Below, in pieces: positions 35,891-44,683 of a stretch of DNA of 64,000 nucleotides. A program made the position numbers and the translations under genes. The notes beneath the pieces were generated by a model. It was not told the origin of the DNA. It did not search any database and was given only the letters and a program-made list of their open reading frames with translations. Origin of the DNA: Verrucomicrobiota bacterium (GTDB taxonomy: Bacteria > Verrucomicrobiota > Verrucomicrobiia > Verrucomicrobiales > Akkermansiaceae); assembly GCA_017301995.1 (NCBI GenBank), contig JAFLEH010000008.1, positions 62,001-126,000 on the forward strand. The letters are read 5' to 3'. How positions within the stretch are numbered: the stretch's first letter is position 1; the number at the start of each line of letters is the position of its first letter.

Positions 35891-37057
35891 ATGAACCGTC
35901 AATCAACCCCATCACGGAGCTGGTCGCTGCACCTCGGCAACTGGCTCGGAATCGACGTCTATCTGCACTATACCTTCCTCCTGCTGCTGGCGTTCGTAGG
36001 CATCAGCTACGGAATCACCGGCGGCAGGCAGGCGGCGATGTCCGGTGTGCTGTTCTTCGTCGGCCTGTTCCTGTGTGTCCTGATGCACGAGTATGGCCAT
36101 GCGCTGGCGGCGCGACGCTACGGTATCGGAACCCGTGATATCACACTCCTACCCATCGGCGGTGTGGCGCGGCTGGAACGAATGCCCGACCGTCCTTGGC
36201 AGGAATTGGTTGTCGCGCTTGCCGGGCCCGCGGTCAATGTGGTGATCGCCGCGGTGTTGTTCCTGGTGCTGGCGCTCGGAGGGATGGAGTTGGGGATTTC
36301 AACCGTCGGGACCGAAGGTGGTCTGTTACAGCAATTGTTGGCGGCCAACCTGTTCCTCGTGCTTTTCAATCTTCTGCCGGCCTTTCCGATGGACGGGGGC
36401 AGGGTTTTGCGCGCGGTGTTGGCGATGAACATGAACCACGCCCGCGCCACCCGGATCGCCGGAAAAATCGGGCAGGGAATGGCGATTATCTTCGGGTTCG
36501 CGGGCCTGTTCGGCAATCCGATGCTGCTTCTGATCGCGCTGTTTGTCTGGGTGGGTGCGGCTCAGGAAGTCGCCTCCGCAGAAATGAGGAATTCCTTTGG
36601 CGGTGCCTACGTGCGCGACGCGATGCTGACCGATTTCCGCACGCTTTCACCTAACAACTTTCTGCGTGATGCCGTGCGTCTGCTGCTTGCCGGTTCGCAA
36701 CAGGACTTTCCGGTGACCGAACGCGAGCGGGTGGTCGGCATTCTCAATCGTAGCGATCTGTTTCGCGCGTTGCGTGAAACGGGTGACAGCACCCCTGTCG
36801 GCGAGGTCATGGCAACGGTCTTTGCCACCCTGAAACCCGACGAACCTCTTGAGAACGCTCTCGCCTCCGAAAAGACGGACAAGGGTCTTGCCATGCTCGT
36901 CTTGTCCGAAGGACGGCTCGTGGGAATCATCACCGCTGAGAACATCGGCGAATTTTTCATGATTCGCAGCGCATTGCATTCCCGCGATGGAACACCGCCA
37001 CCGGGTGGCGAGTTATGGATTCCCGAGCCCGGCGGCCTCCGGATTCCCACCCGATGA
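35891..37057 (+). CDS. Site-2-protease family intramembrane metalloprotease with CBS domains
   Basis: A 388-residue protein. The N-terminal 220 residues contain about six membrane helices with the zinc motif HEYGH (in LCVLMHEYGHALAARRYG) and the partner NLLPAFPMDGGRVLRA, as in SpoIVFB-type S2P enzymes. Two CBS motifs follow (about 240-300, VRDAMLTDFRTLSPNNFLRD; and about 300-360, PVGEVMATVFATLKPDEPLE), which commonly bind adenine nucleotides and regulate activity. It would cut membrane-bound substrates such as anti-sigma factors. It sits between the HPF-like and terC genes with 45- and 41-bp gaps, consistent with one stress-response operon. Confidence 0.9.
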   Translation: MNRQSTPSRSWSLHLGNWLGIDVYLHYTFLLLLAFVGISYGITGGRQAAMSGVLFFVGLFLCVLMHEYGHALAARRYGIGTRDITLLPIGGVARLERMPDRPWQELVVALAGPAVNVVIAAVLFLVLALGGMELGISTVGTEGGLLQQLLAANLFLVLFNLLPAFPMDGGRVLRAVLAMNMNHARATRIAGKIGQGMAIIFGFAGLFGNPMLLLIALFVWVGAAQEVASAEMRNSFGGAYVRDAMLTDFRTLSPNNFLRDAVRLLLAGSQQDFPVTERERVVGILNRSDLFRALRETGDSTPVGEVMATVFATLKPDEPLENALASEKTDKGLAMLVLSEGRLVGIITAENIGEFFMIRSALHSRDGTPPPGGELWIPEPGGLRIPTR

Positions 37058-37098
37058 ATGACCCCTGAAAACACAACCCCTCTCCATCTGACAAATTC

Positions 37099-38052
37099 AT
37101 GACTGTTTCCCCTTGGCTCTGGATCGGCTTCAACGCCTTTATCCTGCTCATGCTCGCTCTCGATCTGGGCGTCTTCCATCGCAAGGCCCACGTTGTAAGC
37201 CTCAAGGAGGCCGGCGCCTGGACCGCGACCTGGATCGCGCTGGCGCTGGTGTTCAACCTCGGTGTCTGGCATTTCTTCGGGCCGCAGAAAGCGCTCGAGT
37301 TTCTAACCGGATATGTGATCGAATACTCGCTGAGCGTGGACAACATGTTTGTCTTCGCGCTGCTGTTCTCCTACTTCGCCGTGCCTCCGCTCTATCAGCA
37401 CAAGGTGCTGTTCTGGGGGATTCTCGGCGCGCTGGCGATGCGTGCGGTGATGATTTTGCTAGGAGCCGCGCTGATCACCAAGTTCGCGTGGATCATCTAC
37501 GTGTTCGGCGGTTTCCTCGTTCTAACCGGATTGAAAATGGTGTTCAAGCGCGAGGAGGAGATCCACCCGGAACGCAACCCGCTGGTGCGCTGGTTCCGCC
37601 GCTTCATGCCGGTGACGGACGGGTACCGAGGCGACCGGTTCTTCGTCCGCGAGAACGGCCTGCGAATGGCGACGCCGCTGTTCATCGTGCTGCTGCTGGT
37701 GGAGTGCTCCGATCTGGTGTTCGCGGTGGATTCGGTGCCCGCGATTTTCGCGGTGACCAAGGACCCGTTCATCGTTTATACCTCCAACGCTTTCGCGATC
37801 CTTGGCCTCAGGTCGCTCTATTTCGCCCTGGCGGGTGTGATGGACAAGTTCCACTATCTGAAAATCGGGCTCGGGATGGTCCTGACATTCGTGGGCGTGA
37901 AAATGATCCTCGGCCACAGCCCGTGGAAAATCGACACCCTCGTTTCGCTGGGCGTGATCGTCACGATCCTCACCTGCTCGGTAGCCGCCTCGTTGCTGTG
38001 GCCGCGGAAGACCAAGATCGCCACCAACCCCGATCCCGCCACGGAACGATGA
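37099..38052 (+). CDS. TerC/Alx-family membrane protein (probable metal exporter)
   Basis: A 317-residue protein with seven to nine membrane helices and the conserved acidic intramembrane motifs of TerC: EYSLSVDNMFVFALLFSYF and VECSDLVFAVDSVPAIFAVT. E. coli Alx and related proteins export Mn2+ and respond to alkaline pH; other TerC proteins load metal onto exported enzymes. Length and architecture are normal. Its stop codon overlaps the start of the channel gene (ATGA at 38049-38052), indicating translational coupling. Two TTCTAACC octamers lie inside it. Ion specificity here is not known. Confidence 0.9.
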   Translation: MTVSPWLWIGFNAFILLMLALDLGVFHRKAHVVSLKEAGAWTATWIALALVFNLGVWHFFGPQKALEFLTGYVIEYSLSVDNMFVFALLFSYFAVPPLYQHKVLFWGILGALAMRAVMILLGAALITKFAWIIYVFGGFLVLTGLKMVFKREEEIHPERNPLVRWFRRFMPVTDGYRGDRFFVRENGLRMATPLFIVLLLVECSDLVFAVDSVPAIFAVTKDPFIVYTSNAFAILGLRSLYFALAGVMDKFHYLKIGLGMVLTFVGVKMILGHSPWKIDTLVSLGVIVTILTCSVAASLLWPRKTKIATNPDPATER

Positions 38053-38867
38053 CCGGCTTCGCGCGATCCATCACAAACCACCGGTTGTTCAAGCGCGCGA
38101 TCATCGCGGTGATCCTGCTTGCGGGAGTCCTGGCCGGCCTGGAAACCGACGCCGACATTGTCGCCGCGCACGGACCGCTGCTGCGGACGCTCGATGGCGT
38201 CGTGCTGGGTATCTTCATCCTTGAGGTCGTGTTGAAGATGGCGGCCCACGGTCGCCAGCCCCTCAATTACTTCCGCGACGGATGGAATATCTTCGATTTC
38301 ATGATCGTCGCATTGTGCTGCCTGCCGGTGGATTCCCGGTTCGCGGTGGTCCTGCGGCTGGCCCGCGTGCTGCGGCTGATGCGGCTGGTCAGCGCCTTGC
38401 CAAAGCTCCAATTGCTGGTGGGCGCTCTCTTCAAGAGCCTATCTTCAATGGGATATGTGAGCGTTTTGCTCGGCGTGATTCTTTATATCTATGCGATCGT
38501 CGGCGTCCACCTGTTTGCCCGACATGCTCCGAATCATTTCGGCGACCTCGGACTGGCGTTTCTCACCCTGTTCCAAATGGTCACCCTTGATGACTGGCGC
38601 AATATCCTCAACCTCGCCCAAGGCGCCCATCCCGTTGGAGCGGTGGTCTATTTCATCAGCTTCATCATGCTCGGCACGATGATCATGCTCAACCTCTTCA
38701 TCGGCATCATCATGAACAGCATGGCGGAAATGCATGTGGAACTGGCGGGCCGGCAGGTGAGCGCCGCACCCGACGCCGCACGCGATGAACTCCTGGACCT
38801 CGAGAACCAACTCGCGTCCGCCGCATCCCGGCTCGCGGAGATCAGGACGCGGATCGGCTGCAAGTGA
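38049..38867 (+). CDS. One-domain voltage-gated cation channel (BacNav family) with TLDDW filter
   Basis: A 272-residue six-helix channel. S4 carries four arginines at three-residue spacing (R103, R106, R109, R112 in VLRLARVLRLMRLV). The pore reads FLTLFQMVTLDDW with filter TLDDW at residues 179-183, where NaChBac and NavAb have TLESW. S6 is IMLGTMIMLNLFIGIIMNSM, and a C-terminal helix (DELLDLENQLASAASRLAEI) is the usual tetramerising coiled coil. In engineered NavAb the change TLESW to TLDDW gives calcium selectivity, so this natural channel may conduct Ca2+. It is coupled to terC by a 4-bp overlap. Confidence 0.9.
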   Translation: MTGFARSITNHRLFKRAIIAVILLAGVLAGLETDADIVAAHGPLLRTLDGVVLGIFILEVVLKMAAHGRQPLNYFRDGWNIFDFMIVALCCLPVDSRFAVVLRLARVLRLMRLVSALPKLQLLVGALFKSLSSMGYVSVLLGVILYIYAIVGVHLFARHAPNHFGDLGLAFLTLFQMVTLDDWRNILNLAQGAHPVGAVVYFISFIMLGTMIMLNLFIGIIMNSMAEMHVELAGRQVSAAPDAARDELLDLENQLASAASRLAEIRTRIGCK

Positions 38868-38931
38868 GCGGGATCTGACATTCACATGAATGCGCGGCCA
38901 GGCGTTTGCCGGGGTTGGGTTTGGATGCAAA

Positions 38932-41913
38932 TCAGGCGTCCGTTTCCGACGCCTTTTTACTTGCAAGATACCGGACAAACAACCGATCAAACAACTCCTT
39001 GGCCACCTCCTGATCGTTGAGGACTTTCTTATAGAATTTGAAATTGGAGTCGATCAGCCCGTGCAACAGATCCTGGGCCACTTCCTCGAAGGACAACCGG
39101 ACGGCTTGCTTCGACCCGGCGGCTAACTGCTGCTCCAACTGCCGGTCTTCGCCTAGCCGTTGTTCGAGTTGCTCGATTACAACACGATCCTCGGCGGTGA
39201 ATTTGGTCCCGAACTGCTGGTTGAGGGCTTCAATGATTTTTGACAATGATTCCTGGTTCTCGGGATCGGCGACACTGGTCGCACCATAGTTCTTCGGTTT
39301 GACGGCCGCCTCGCCCCGCTTGAGGGCGATCTTTCCTGATGATCGCTGGGACGGTCGATAATGGTCCATATCCGTCATGTTGACGATTTCGGTAAGCGAC
39401 TCCTTGCCCTCGGCCGGCAGCTTCTTCACCACGAATCCCGCGAAGGCATAGAGTTTTTCGAGCCGTGGATCGTTGAATGGAATGATCTGCGAGAGAAACC
39501 CGTAGAGCTTCACATAGTCGCGCATCTGGGATTTGAAGTTCTTCCGGTCGGTTTCGTCCATCAGCTTGAACTGGGTCACCACGCCATTCGCGATTTCGTG
39601 AAGTTTGGCGAGCTTCGCCGGGCTGTCTCCCTTCCGGTAAAAAACCTCGCAAAACGCATCCACCGCCGCCGGGGTGTAGATGGCGTATTCCTCCAATTCG
39701 GTGCGGATGTCGTAGAGCTTGGAAGGCTCCACTTCCTTGGTGAGTTTGATGCGGTCGTAATAGGGCTCGAACTGCTTCTCGATGTGTTTCGGTTCGTTCT
39801 CGAAGTCCAGTACCATCACCGATTCCTTGCCGGGATGGGTCCGGTTCAGACGGGAGAGGGTTTGCACGGCGGCCACCCCCGTGAGCTTGCGATCCACATA
39901 CATCGCCTTGAGCAGTGGTTGGTCGAACCCGGTCTGGTATTTGTTGGCCACGATGAGGATCTTCCGTTGCGCCGCCTCAAAGCGCTGCCGCAGCTTGTCT
40001 TCCGCGAAGCCGTTCATCTTGGCTTCGGTGTATTCGGCGCCGGTATCCTTGTCCTTGACCTTGCCGGTGAAGGCGACCAACGCCTCGAACGGCTCGCCGA
40101 GTTCCTTGAGATAGTCCCGGACCGCGACCGCGTAGCGGACGGCGTGCAAGCGGGAACGGGTGACGATCATCGCCTTGGCTTTGCCGTCGAGCGTTTGCTC
40201 CACATGCTCGCGGAAGTGGTCCACCATGATCCGCGCCTTTTTCTTCACCGCGTGGGCATGCACTCCCGCGAATTGGCGGAGCAGCGCCGTGGCCTTCGCC
40301 TTGTCGAAGCGCTTGTCATCCTTGGCCTTTTTGAGCAGATGGAAATACTGGTTCCAGTGGGTGAGATTCTCGAGCACATCGAGGATGAATTTTTCCTCGA
40401 TCGCCTGCCGCATGGAATAGATGGTGAACGGCACCTTGACGGAGCCGTCCGGGTTGGTGGTTTTGAATAGCTGGAGGGTCTCCGGCTTGGGTGTGGCGGT
40501 GAAAGCGAAGAAGCTCACATGCTTCATCCTTCCCCGGCGTTTCATGATCTCGCGGATCTTGTCCTCGCAGGTTTCCTCGTCCGGATCTTCGGCATCCTCC
40601 AGTTTGCCGTAGGAAACCACCCGGTTGACATTGCCGCCGGTGACTCCGGCCTGCGACGAATGGGCTTCGTCAATGATGACGGCAAAACGGTTGGCTTTGA
40701 GCGCCGCCATGTCGTCCACGATCACCGAGAACTTCTGGATCGTGGAGACGATGATCTTCTTGCCATCCTCCAGCGCCGCCTTGAGTTGGCGCGAGGTTTG
40801 GTCAATGTTTTCGAGCATCCCGCGCGTTCGCGTGAACTGGGTGAGTTCGCGCTGAAGCTGGGAATCGATCACCTGCCGGTCGGATAGGACGATCACGGTA
40901 TTGAAAACCGCGTTGCCCTGCCGGTCGTGCAGGGTGGCCAGGCTGTTGGCAAGGGTGGCGATTTCGATGGTCTTGCCGCTTCCCGCGCTATGCTGGTTCA
41001 GGTAGGAAAACCCGGGGCCATGCTCGCGGGCGTGGGCGGTTTGCTCCCGCACGCACTGCAACTGATGGTAGCGCGGGAAGATCTGCACCTTCTTTCCGGT
41101 CGGGCGACCCTTGTCGTCGAGCTTGTCGATCAATTGAACGAAGCGGCGGACCAGATCCAGAATGCTGTCCTTGGTCCAGATCTCCCGCCACAGATAGGCG
41201 GTGGTGATGCCGGTGCGGCTTGGCGTGTTGCCGGCACCGCCGTCGTTGCCCCGGTTGAACGGATAGAACCGCGTCCGCTTGCCATCGAGGGCCGAGGTCA
41301 TTAAGACCAACTCGGTATCCACCGCAAAATGGGCCAGGCACCGGCCGAGCCGGAACAAGGGCTCGTTCGGGTCTCGGTCGTTCTGATATTGGGCCACGGC
41401 ATTGCCGACATCCTGTCCGGACACCGGGTTCTTGAGTTCCGCGGTGAACAGCGGCAGCCCGTTGAGAAAAATCCCGAGATCAAGGCTCTTGTTGTGCTCC
41501 CGCGAATATCTGAACCCGCCCGCCGGATTCTCATCCCGCAGCACTTGGAAGAAATTCCCCTCGCAAAGCCGGTCCAGTTCCGGGTCGTCCCGACCGGCGG
41601 TGGGAAAGAAGCACAACTCGAAATGGCAGCCGCTCTCGTCCACGCCATGACGCAGAACATGCAGCGTTCCCTTTTTCTCGATCACATCCCGCACCCGTTT
41701 CACGATGCGCGTCTCCGCCTCGCCGCCCAACTGGTCGCGCAAGTCCTTCCATACCTGCGGTTGCGTCACCTGGAAAAACCGCACCAGCGACTTCGGAATC
41801 AGGCAGTGCTCCGGGTCATAGTCCTCTGGCGCGGCCAGATGAAATCCGTTGAGCTTCACCAAATCCGCCACCACGGCGTTCTCGAAGGTCTGTTCGGAGG
41901 TGGTCTTGGGCAT
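38932..41913 (-). CDS. hsdR: Type I restriction enzyme, R subunit
   Basis: A 993-residue protein. The endonuclease domain has the PD-(D/E)xK residues D146, E159 and K161 (SLDLGIFLNGLPLFTAELKN). The SF2 motor has Walker A AGSGKT (310-315), DEAH in FAVIIDEAHSSQ and motif VI-like KYQTGFDQPLLKAMYVDRKL. The C-terminal helical region for complex assembly is present. Length is typical. It translocates DNA and cuts unmethylated targets with HsdM and HsdS. Unusually, the AAA-subtilase pair and a terminator separate it from hsdM-hsdS, so it probably has its own promoter in the 187-bp gap upstream. Confidence 0.95.
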   Translation of the reverse strand: MPKTTSEQTFENAVVADLVKLNGFHLAAPEDYDPEHCLIPKSLVRFFQVTQPQVWKDLRDQLGGEAETRIVKRVRDVIEKKGTLHVLRHGVDESGCHFELCFFPTAGRDDPELDRLCEGNFFQVLRDENPAGGFRYSREHNKSLDLGIFLNGLPLFTAELKNPVSGQDVGNAVAQYQNDRDPNEPLFRLGRCLAHFAVDTELVLMTSALDGKRTRFYPFNRGNDGGAGNTPSRTGITTAYLWREIWTKDSILDLVRRFVQLIDKLDDKGRPTGKKVQIFPRYHQLQCVREQTAHAREHGPGFSYLNQHSAGSGKTIEIATLANSLATLHDRQGNAVFNTVIVLSDRQVIDSQLQRELTQFTRTRGMLENIDQTSRQLKAALEDGKKIIVSTIQKFSVIVDDMAALKANRFAVIIDEAHSSQAGVTGGNVNRVVSYGKLEDAEDPDEETCEDKIREIMKRRGRMKHVSFFAFTATPKPETLQLFKTTNPDGSVKVPFTIYSMRQAIEEKFILDVLENLTHWNQYFHLLKKAKDDKRFDKAKATALLRQFAGVHAHAVKKKARIMVDHFREHVEQTLDGKAKAMIVTRSRLHAVRYAVAVRDYLKELGEPFEALVAFTGKVKDKDTGAEYTEAKMNGFAEDKLRQRFEAAQRKILIVANKYQTGFDQPLLKAMYVDRKLTGVAAVQTLSRLNRTHPGKESVMVLDFENEPKHIEKQFEPYYDRIKLTKEVEPSKLYDIRTELEEYAIYTPAAVDAFCEVFYRKGDSPAKLAKLHEIANGVVTQFKLMDETDRKNFKSQMRDYVKLYGFLSQIIPFNDPRLEKLYAFAGFVVKKLPAEGKESLTEIVNMTDMDHYRPSQRSSGKIALKRGEAAVKPKNYGATSVADPENQESLSKIIEALNQQFGTKFTAEDRVVIEQLEQRLGEDRQLEQQLAAGSKQAVRLSFEEVAQDLLHGLIDSNFKFYKKVLNDQEVAKELFDRLFVRYLASKKASETDA
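38935..38958 (+). terminator. Rho-independent terminator of the HPF-S2P-terC-channel operon
   Basis: GGCGTC (38935-38940), a 7-base loop and GACGCC (38948-38953) followed by TTTTT form a terminator 68 bp after the channel stop codon. It overlaps the last codons of the convergent hsdR gene. Confidence 0.65.
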
Positions 41914-42038
41914 GATTAGAAATTCTCAATGTGATTTGTTGACATCGCACATCGCCCGTTGCAGACTTCCCCCAACTCCCGCCTTTGTGGCGGTGGGCCG
42001 ATTCGCAAGAGTTTGCTCGCAGAAGCCCCTCCGGTTGC

Positions 42039-42058
42039 AAAACCCGAGGGGTTTTCTT
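42039..42058 (-). terminator. Terminator between the subtilase gene and hsdR
   Basis: AAAACCC-gag-GGGTTTT with flanking A/T runs can terminate in either direction; on the minus strand it lies 43 bp after the subtilase stop codon. It would separate the hsdM-hsdS-AAA-subtilase transcript from hsdR. Confidence 0.5.
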
Positions 42059-42100
42059 TTCTGGTTGCCAACCGTTAATGAGAACATTTTAGCCATGGCT

Positions 42101-44680
42101 TCATAAGCCAAGAACAACTTCGGTTTCGGCTCTTACCGCGATACGGGTCTGGACCGCTGCTTCAATGGATGCATATAACGGAAGTTCTCCTCGCAACGCT
42201 TCGAAACTAACAACCAGACAGTATCGCGCAAATCCGCCACCCTCCTTGTGGTTCCACCCGACATGGGAACGCACCGCAATTGCAAAATCCTCGGGAAGTT
42301 GGTTGGATTCCACCACCGCCCAATCCTTCTGGACCGAACCCTGGCTCCGACTCGTATCGACTTCACCCCACTGTCCGCCGTGATGAACGGTCCACGGAAT
42401 TCCGGGGTAGCTTCTAACGCGGTCACCTTGCATTCGCGCCCTGAAATGCTCCAAAGGTTCGCCTATGCCGCAAGATCGCCAGTCCAGCCATGTTTCAAGA
42501 TACCCAGTCCGCCTGGAGCGTGTCCGTCTGGGAGAAGCGGTGTAGGCAAGCGTGACATCGATCCGGATCGGGACCTCGAGCGCAGCGCCACGGATTTCGT
42601 CAGGAATTGGGATTTGGTATAGATGATATTGCTTGCTCCGGATTTCCTTTGCATCCTCGGTGATTAATGTCACCCTCCCCGGGGCGTTCGTTGTCGCCCT
42701 TTCCAGCGATGGGATACCGTATCCAATAAGCCGCAGAACCTCATCGGGATCTGCGCCTTGTTCAGCCCATTCCGGCCAACGGGCACTTTGGACGATCAGG
42801 GCGCGATACAACTGCGGGGATGCCCTTGGAAACAACCGTTGAATATGCGCGGCAATATGGGCAACCTTCGGTGCGGCAAACGAAGTTCCCACATCATCAC
42901 GCGAAATCTTGGGCTCGCCATACAAGGTTGAAGCAACCAACTCGGGAGCTGTTTCAGCGGATGTTGGCATGTTCACACTTAACGGAATTTCGTGCAACCT
43001 GTCTCCTCCAAATTCGACAACTTCCGGTTTGATGGCACCCCAAAGAGGCGAATACCCTGCACGGGAAAACACCGAAGGAAAGCCAATGCTCCTAGCGAAC
43101 GACTGCCGGAGCGGGCCATCCACAACGGAATGGGCGACTGACCCCACAGTCAATGCGTGCAGGCTTTGGCCGGGATTGGCGATGGTCGCATTTTCGTTGA
43201 GTAACTGGGTCGGATGGGTGGCACCCGTGCTGAGGCTGTTGAATATCTCCGACGGTCCAAGGTTTCCGGAAATCTGAACAAAAAGAATATCATTTCCATG
43301 CGCTAAATCGTCGATTTTAGCCGCCCAAGAAGACATGCGTTTGCATTCGCAGGGTTTTGACTCGGATATCGAATGATTGAATATTCTCGTGCCGCCATCC
43401 AGACCGCCAAAGTGAGAGACAACCTCCGTGAGATATCGCTCCGCCTGAAGGCTCTCCGGAAGATGATTATCTTGATCGAGAACCCGTGCATTCTGAATCC
43501 ATGCCACGGGTTGCACCTCGCCGCCTTTCGGCACCTCCCTTGGGTAAAGCACGGCCCCGGCAACCCGCGTGCCGTGGCCTCGGGGCCTGACATAGTCAGC
43601 CACATCATCCGGTTGCGCCCCAGGAAGGAAACAACGACTCGCGTTTTTGTCAATCGCGGGCTCCAGCCAGCGGTGCTCCTCCTGAATGCCGCTGTCAATC
43701 ACGCACACTTTTGGAGCATCGTCATCGGGAGAGAGGATGTTAAAGTCTCCAGTTTCACCCTCAGCTTCCGGCGAACCGGGTAAATAGGGAATATCTGGTG
43801 GAAGCGACACCTCAAACAGGTGCGCGAAATTCTCCACAATGTCCCTAAAACCTTTCCCGGACATCCGCACCCGAACCTCGATGCTGTCCGGAAACGTGAT
43901 GCCCTTAAGAGTCTCGTTAGCTTCGGCGTTTGCAAACCCATTGATAATCGCGCCATCGTAGAAGCGGACAAGGCCAGCCAGTTCCTGATAGCGTTCCTCG
44001 GCTGCTTCTTGCCACATTTCGTCCGCACGAACTCGATCATCCAAACGAAGTCGAGCAACCATTTTTTCGTATTCCTCGTCGGTTTGATCGGCTCGCTTTG
44101 GTGGTCTGCGGCTCCATTCAAAACTCTTGGTGCTTCCGGCGGTTTGGATGGCGAGGTCAAAGGTGTAGATTGTGCTCTCGTCGAAAGGCCATAATGCCTG
44201 CACATGGCCAATTAGAATCTCTGCGATCTTTCGTGCGTCATCCTTTTGGTGAAACACCTCAATGATGCTTGCTGCCGATCCTCCCCCCGTTTCACCAATC
44301 TCGAACAAGCGCAGCACTTCCTCCAAGCGAACCAGATCGATGTCGTTGCAAGCCGCAAACATGAGTCCATTTTCCGTCTCGGCAACCAGTTCGATTCCGA
44401 GCTTATGAGCCAGGTCATCGACATCCGTGGTTTCTGGAACCCTCAGCAGGAAACCCTTTCCCCTGACTTCCGGTAACCCAACGGCGCGCCTGAGTTCCGC
44501 ATCAGATCTGGCGGCACTCCTCATCGTGCCAAGCTGTCCCTTGATTCGGTTTGAGTGCCCCAAGCGATCCGCCTTGGCTGAGTTTACCTCCTCCGGGGTT
44601 TGTCTGCTGCCATTGAACGACGGTTCGAATGGACCTTCGTAGGTCCATTTGAGATGGGGAAAGCTACCAGAAGCATCCAT
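42101..44680 (-). CDS. Cytoplasmic subtilisin-like (S8) protease of a putative defence module
   Basis: An 859-residue protein without signal peptide or membrane helix. The S8 domain occupies about 320-640 with Asp329 (VCVIDSGI), His369 (RPRGHGTRVAGA), oxyanion Asn473 (QISGNLG) and Ser600 (DVGTSFAAPKVAHIAA). The 310-residue N-terminal part (VRGKGFLLRVPETTDVDDLA, WPFDESTIYTFDLAIQTAGS) and the 220-residue C-terminal part are not recognised. Its start is 3 bp after the stop codon of the AAA ATPase gene, so the two form a unit. Codon use is more AT-rich than that of hsdM or hsdS, suggesting separate acquisition. I infer a proteolytic effector controlled by the AAA partner. Confidence 0.85.
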   Translation of the reverse strand: MDASGSFPHLKWTYEGPFEPSFNGSRQTPEEVNSAKADRLGHSNRIKGQLGTMRSAARSDAELRRAVGLPEVRGKGFLLRVPETTDVDDLAHKLGIELVAETENGLMFAACNDIDLVRLEEVLRLFEIGETGGGSAASIIEVFHQKDDARKIAEILIGHVQALWPFDESTIYTFDLAIQTAGSTKSFEWSRRPPKRADQTDEEYEKMVARLRLDDRVRADEMWQEAAEERYQELAGLVRFYDGAIINGFANAEANETLKGITFPDSIEVRVRMSGKGFRDIVENFAHLFEVSLPPDIPYLPGSPEAEGETGDFNILSPDDDAPKVCVIDSGIQEEHRWLEPAIDKNASRCFLPGAQPDDVADYVRPRGHGTRVAGAVLYPREVPKGGEVQPVAWIQNARVLDQDNHLPESLQAERYLTEVVSHFGGLDGGTRIFNHSISESKPCECKRMSSWAAKIDDLAHGNDILFVQISGNLGPSEIFNSLSTGATHPTQLLNENATIANPGQSLHALTVGSVAHSVVDGPLRQSFARSIGFPSVFSRAGYSPLWGAIKPEVVEFGGDRLHEIPLSVNMPTSAETAPELVASTLYGEPKISRDDVGTSFAAPKVAHIAAHIQRLFPRASPQLYRALIVQSARWPEWAEQGADPDEVLRLIGYGIPSLERATTNAPGRVTLITEDAKEIRSKQYHLYQIPIPDEIRGAALEVPIRIDVTLAYTASPRRTRSRRTGYLETWLDWRSCGIGEPLEHFRARMQGDRVRSYPGIPWTVHHGGQWGEVDTSRSQGSVQKDWAVVESNQLPEDFAIAVRSHVGWNHKEGGGFARYCLVVSFEALRGELPLYASIEAAVQTRIAVRAETEVVLGL

Positions 44681-44683
44681 TGG

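Noticed and set aside
39361..40470. 369-codon open frame on the plus strand inside hsdR
   Set aside because: Antisense shadow of hsdR, whose helicase and nuclease motifs are clear on the other strand.
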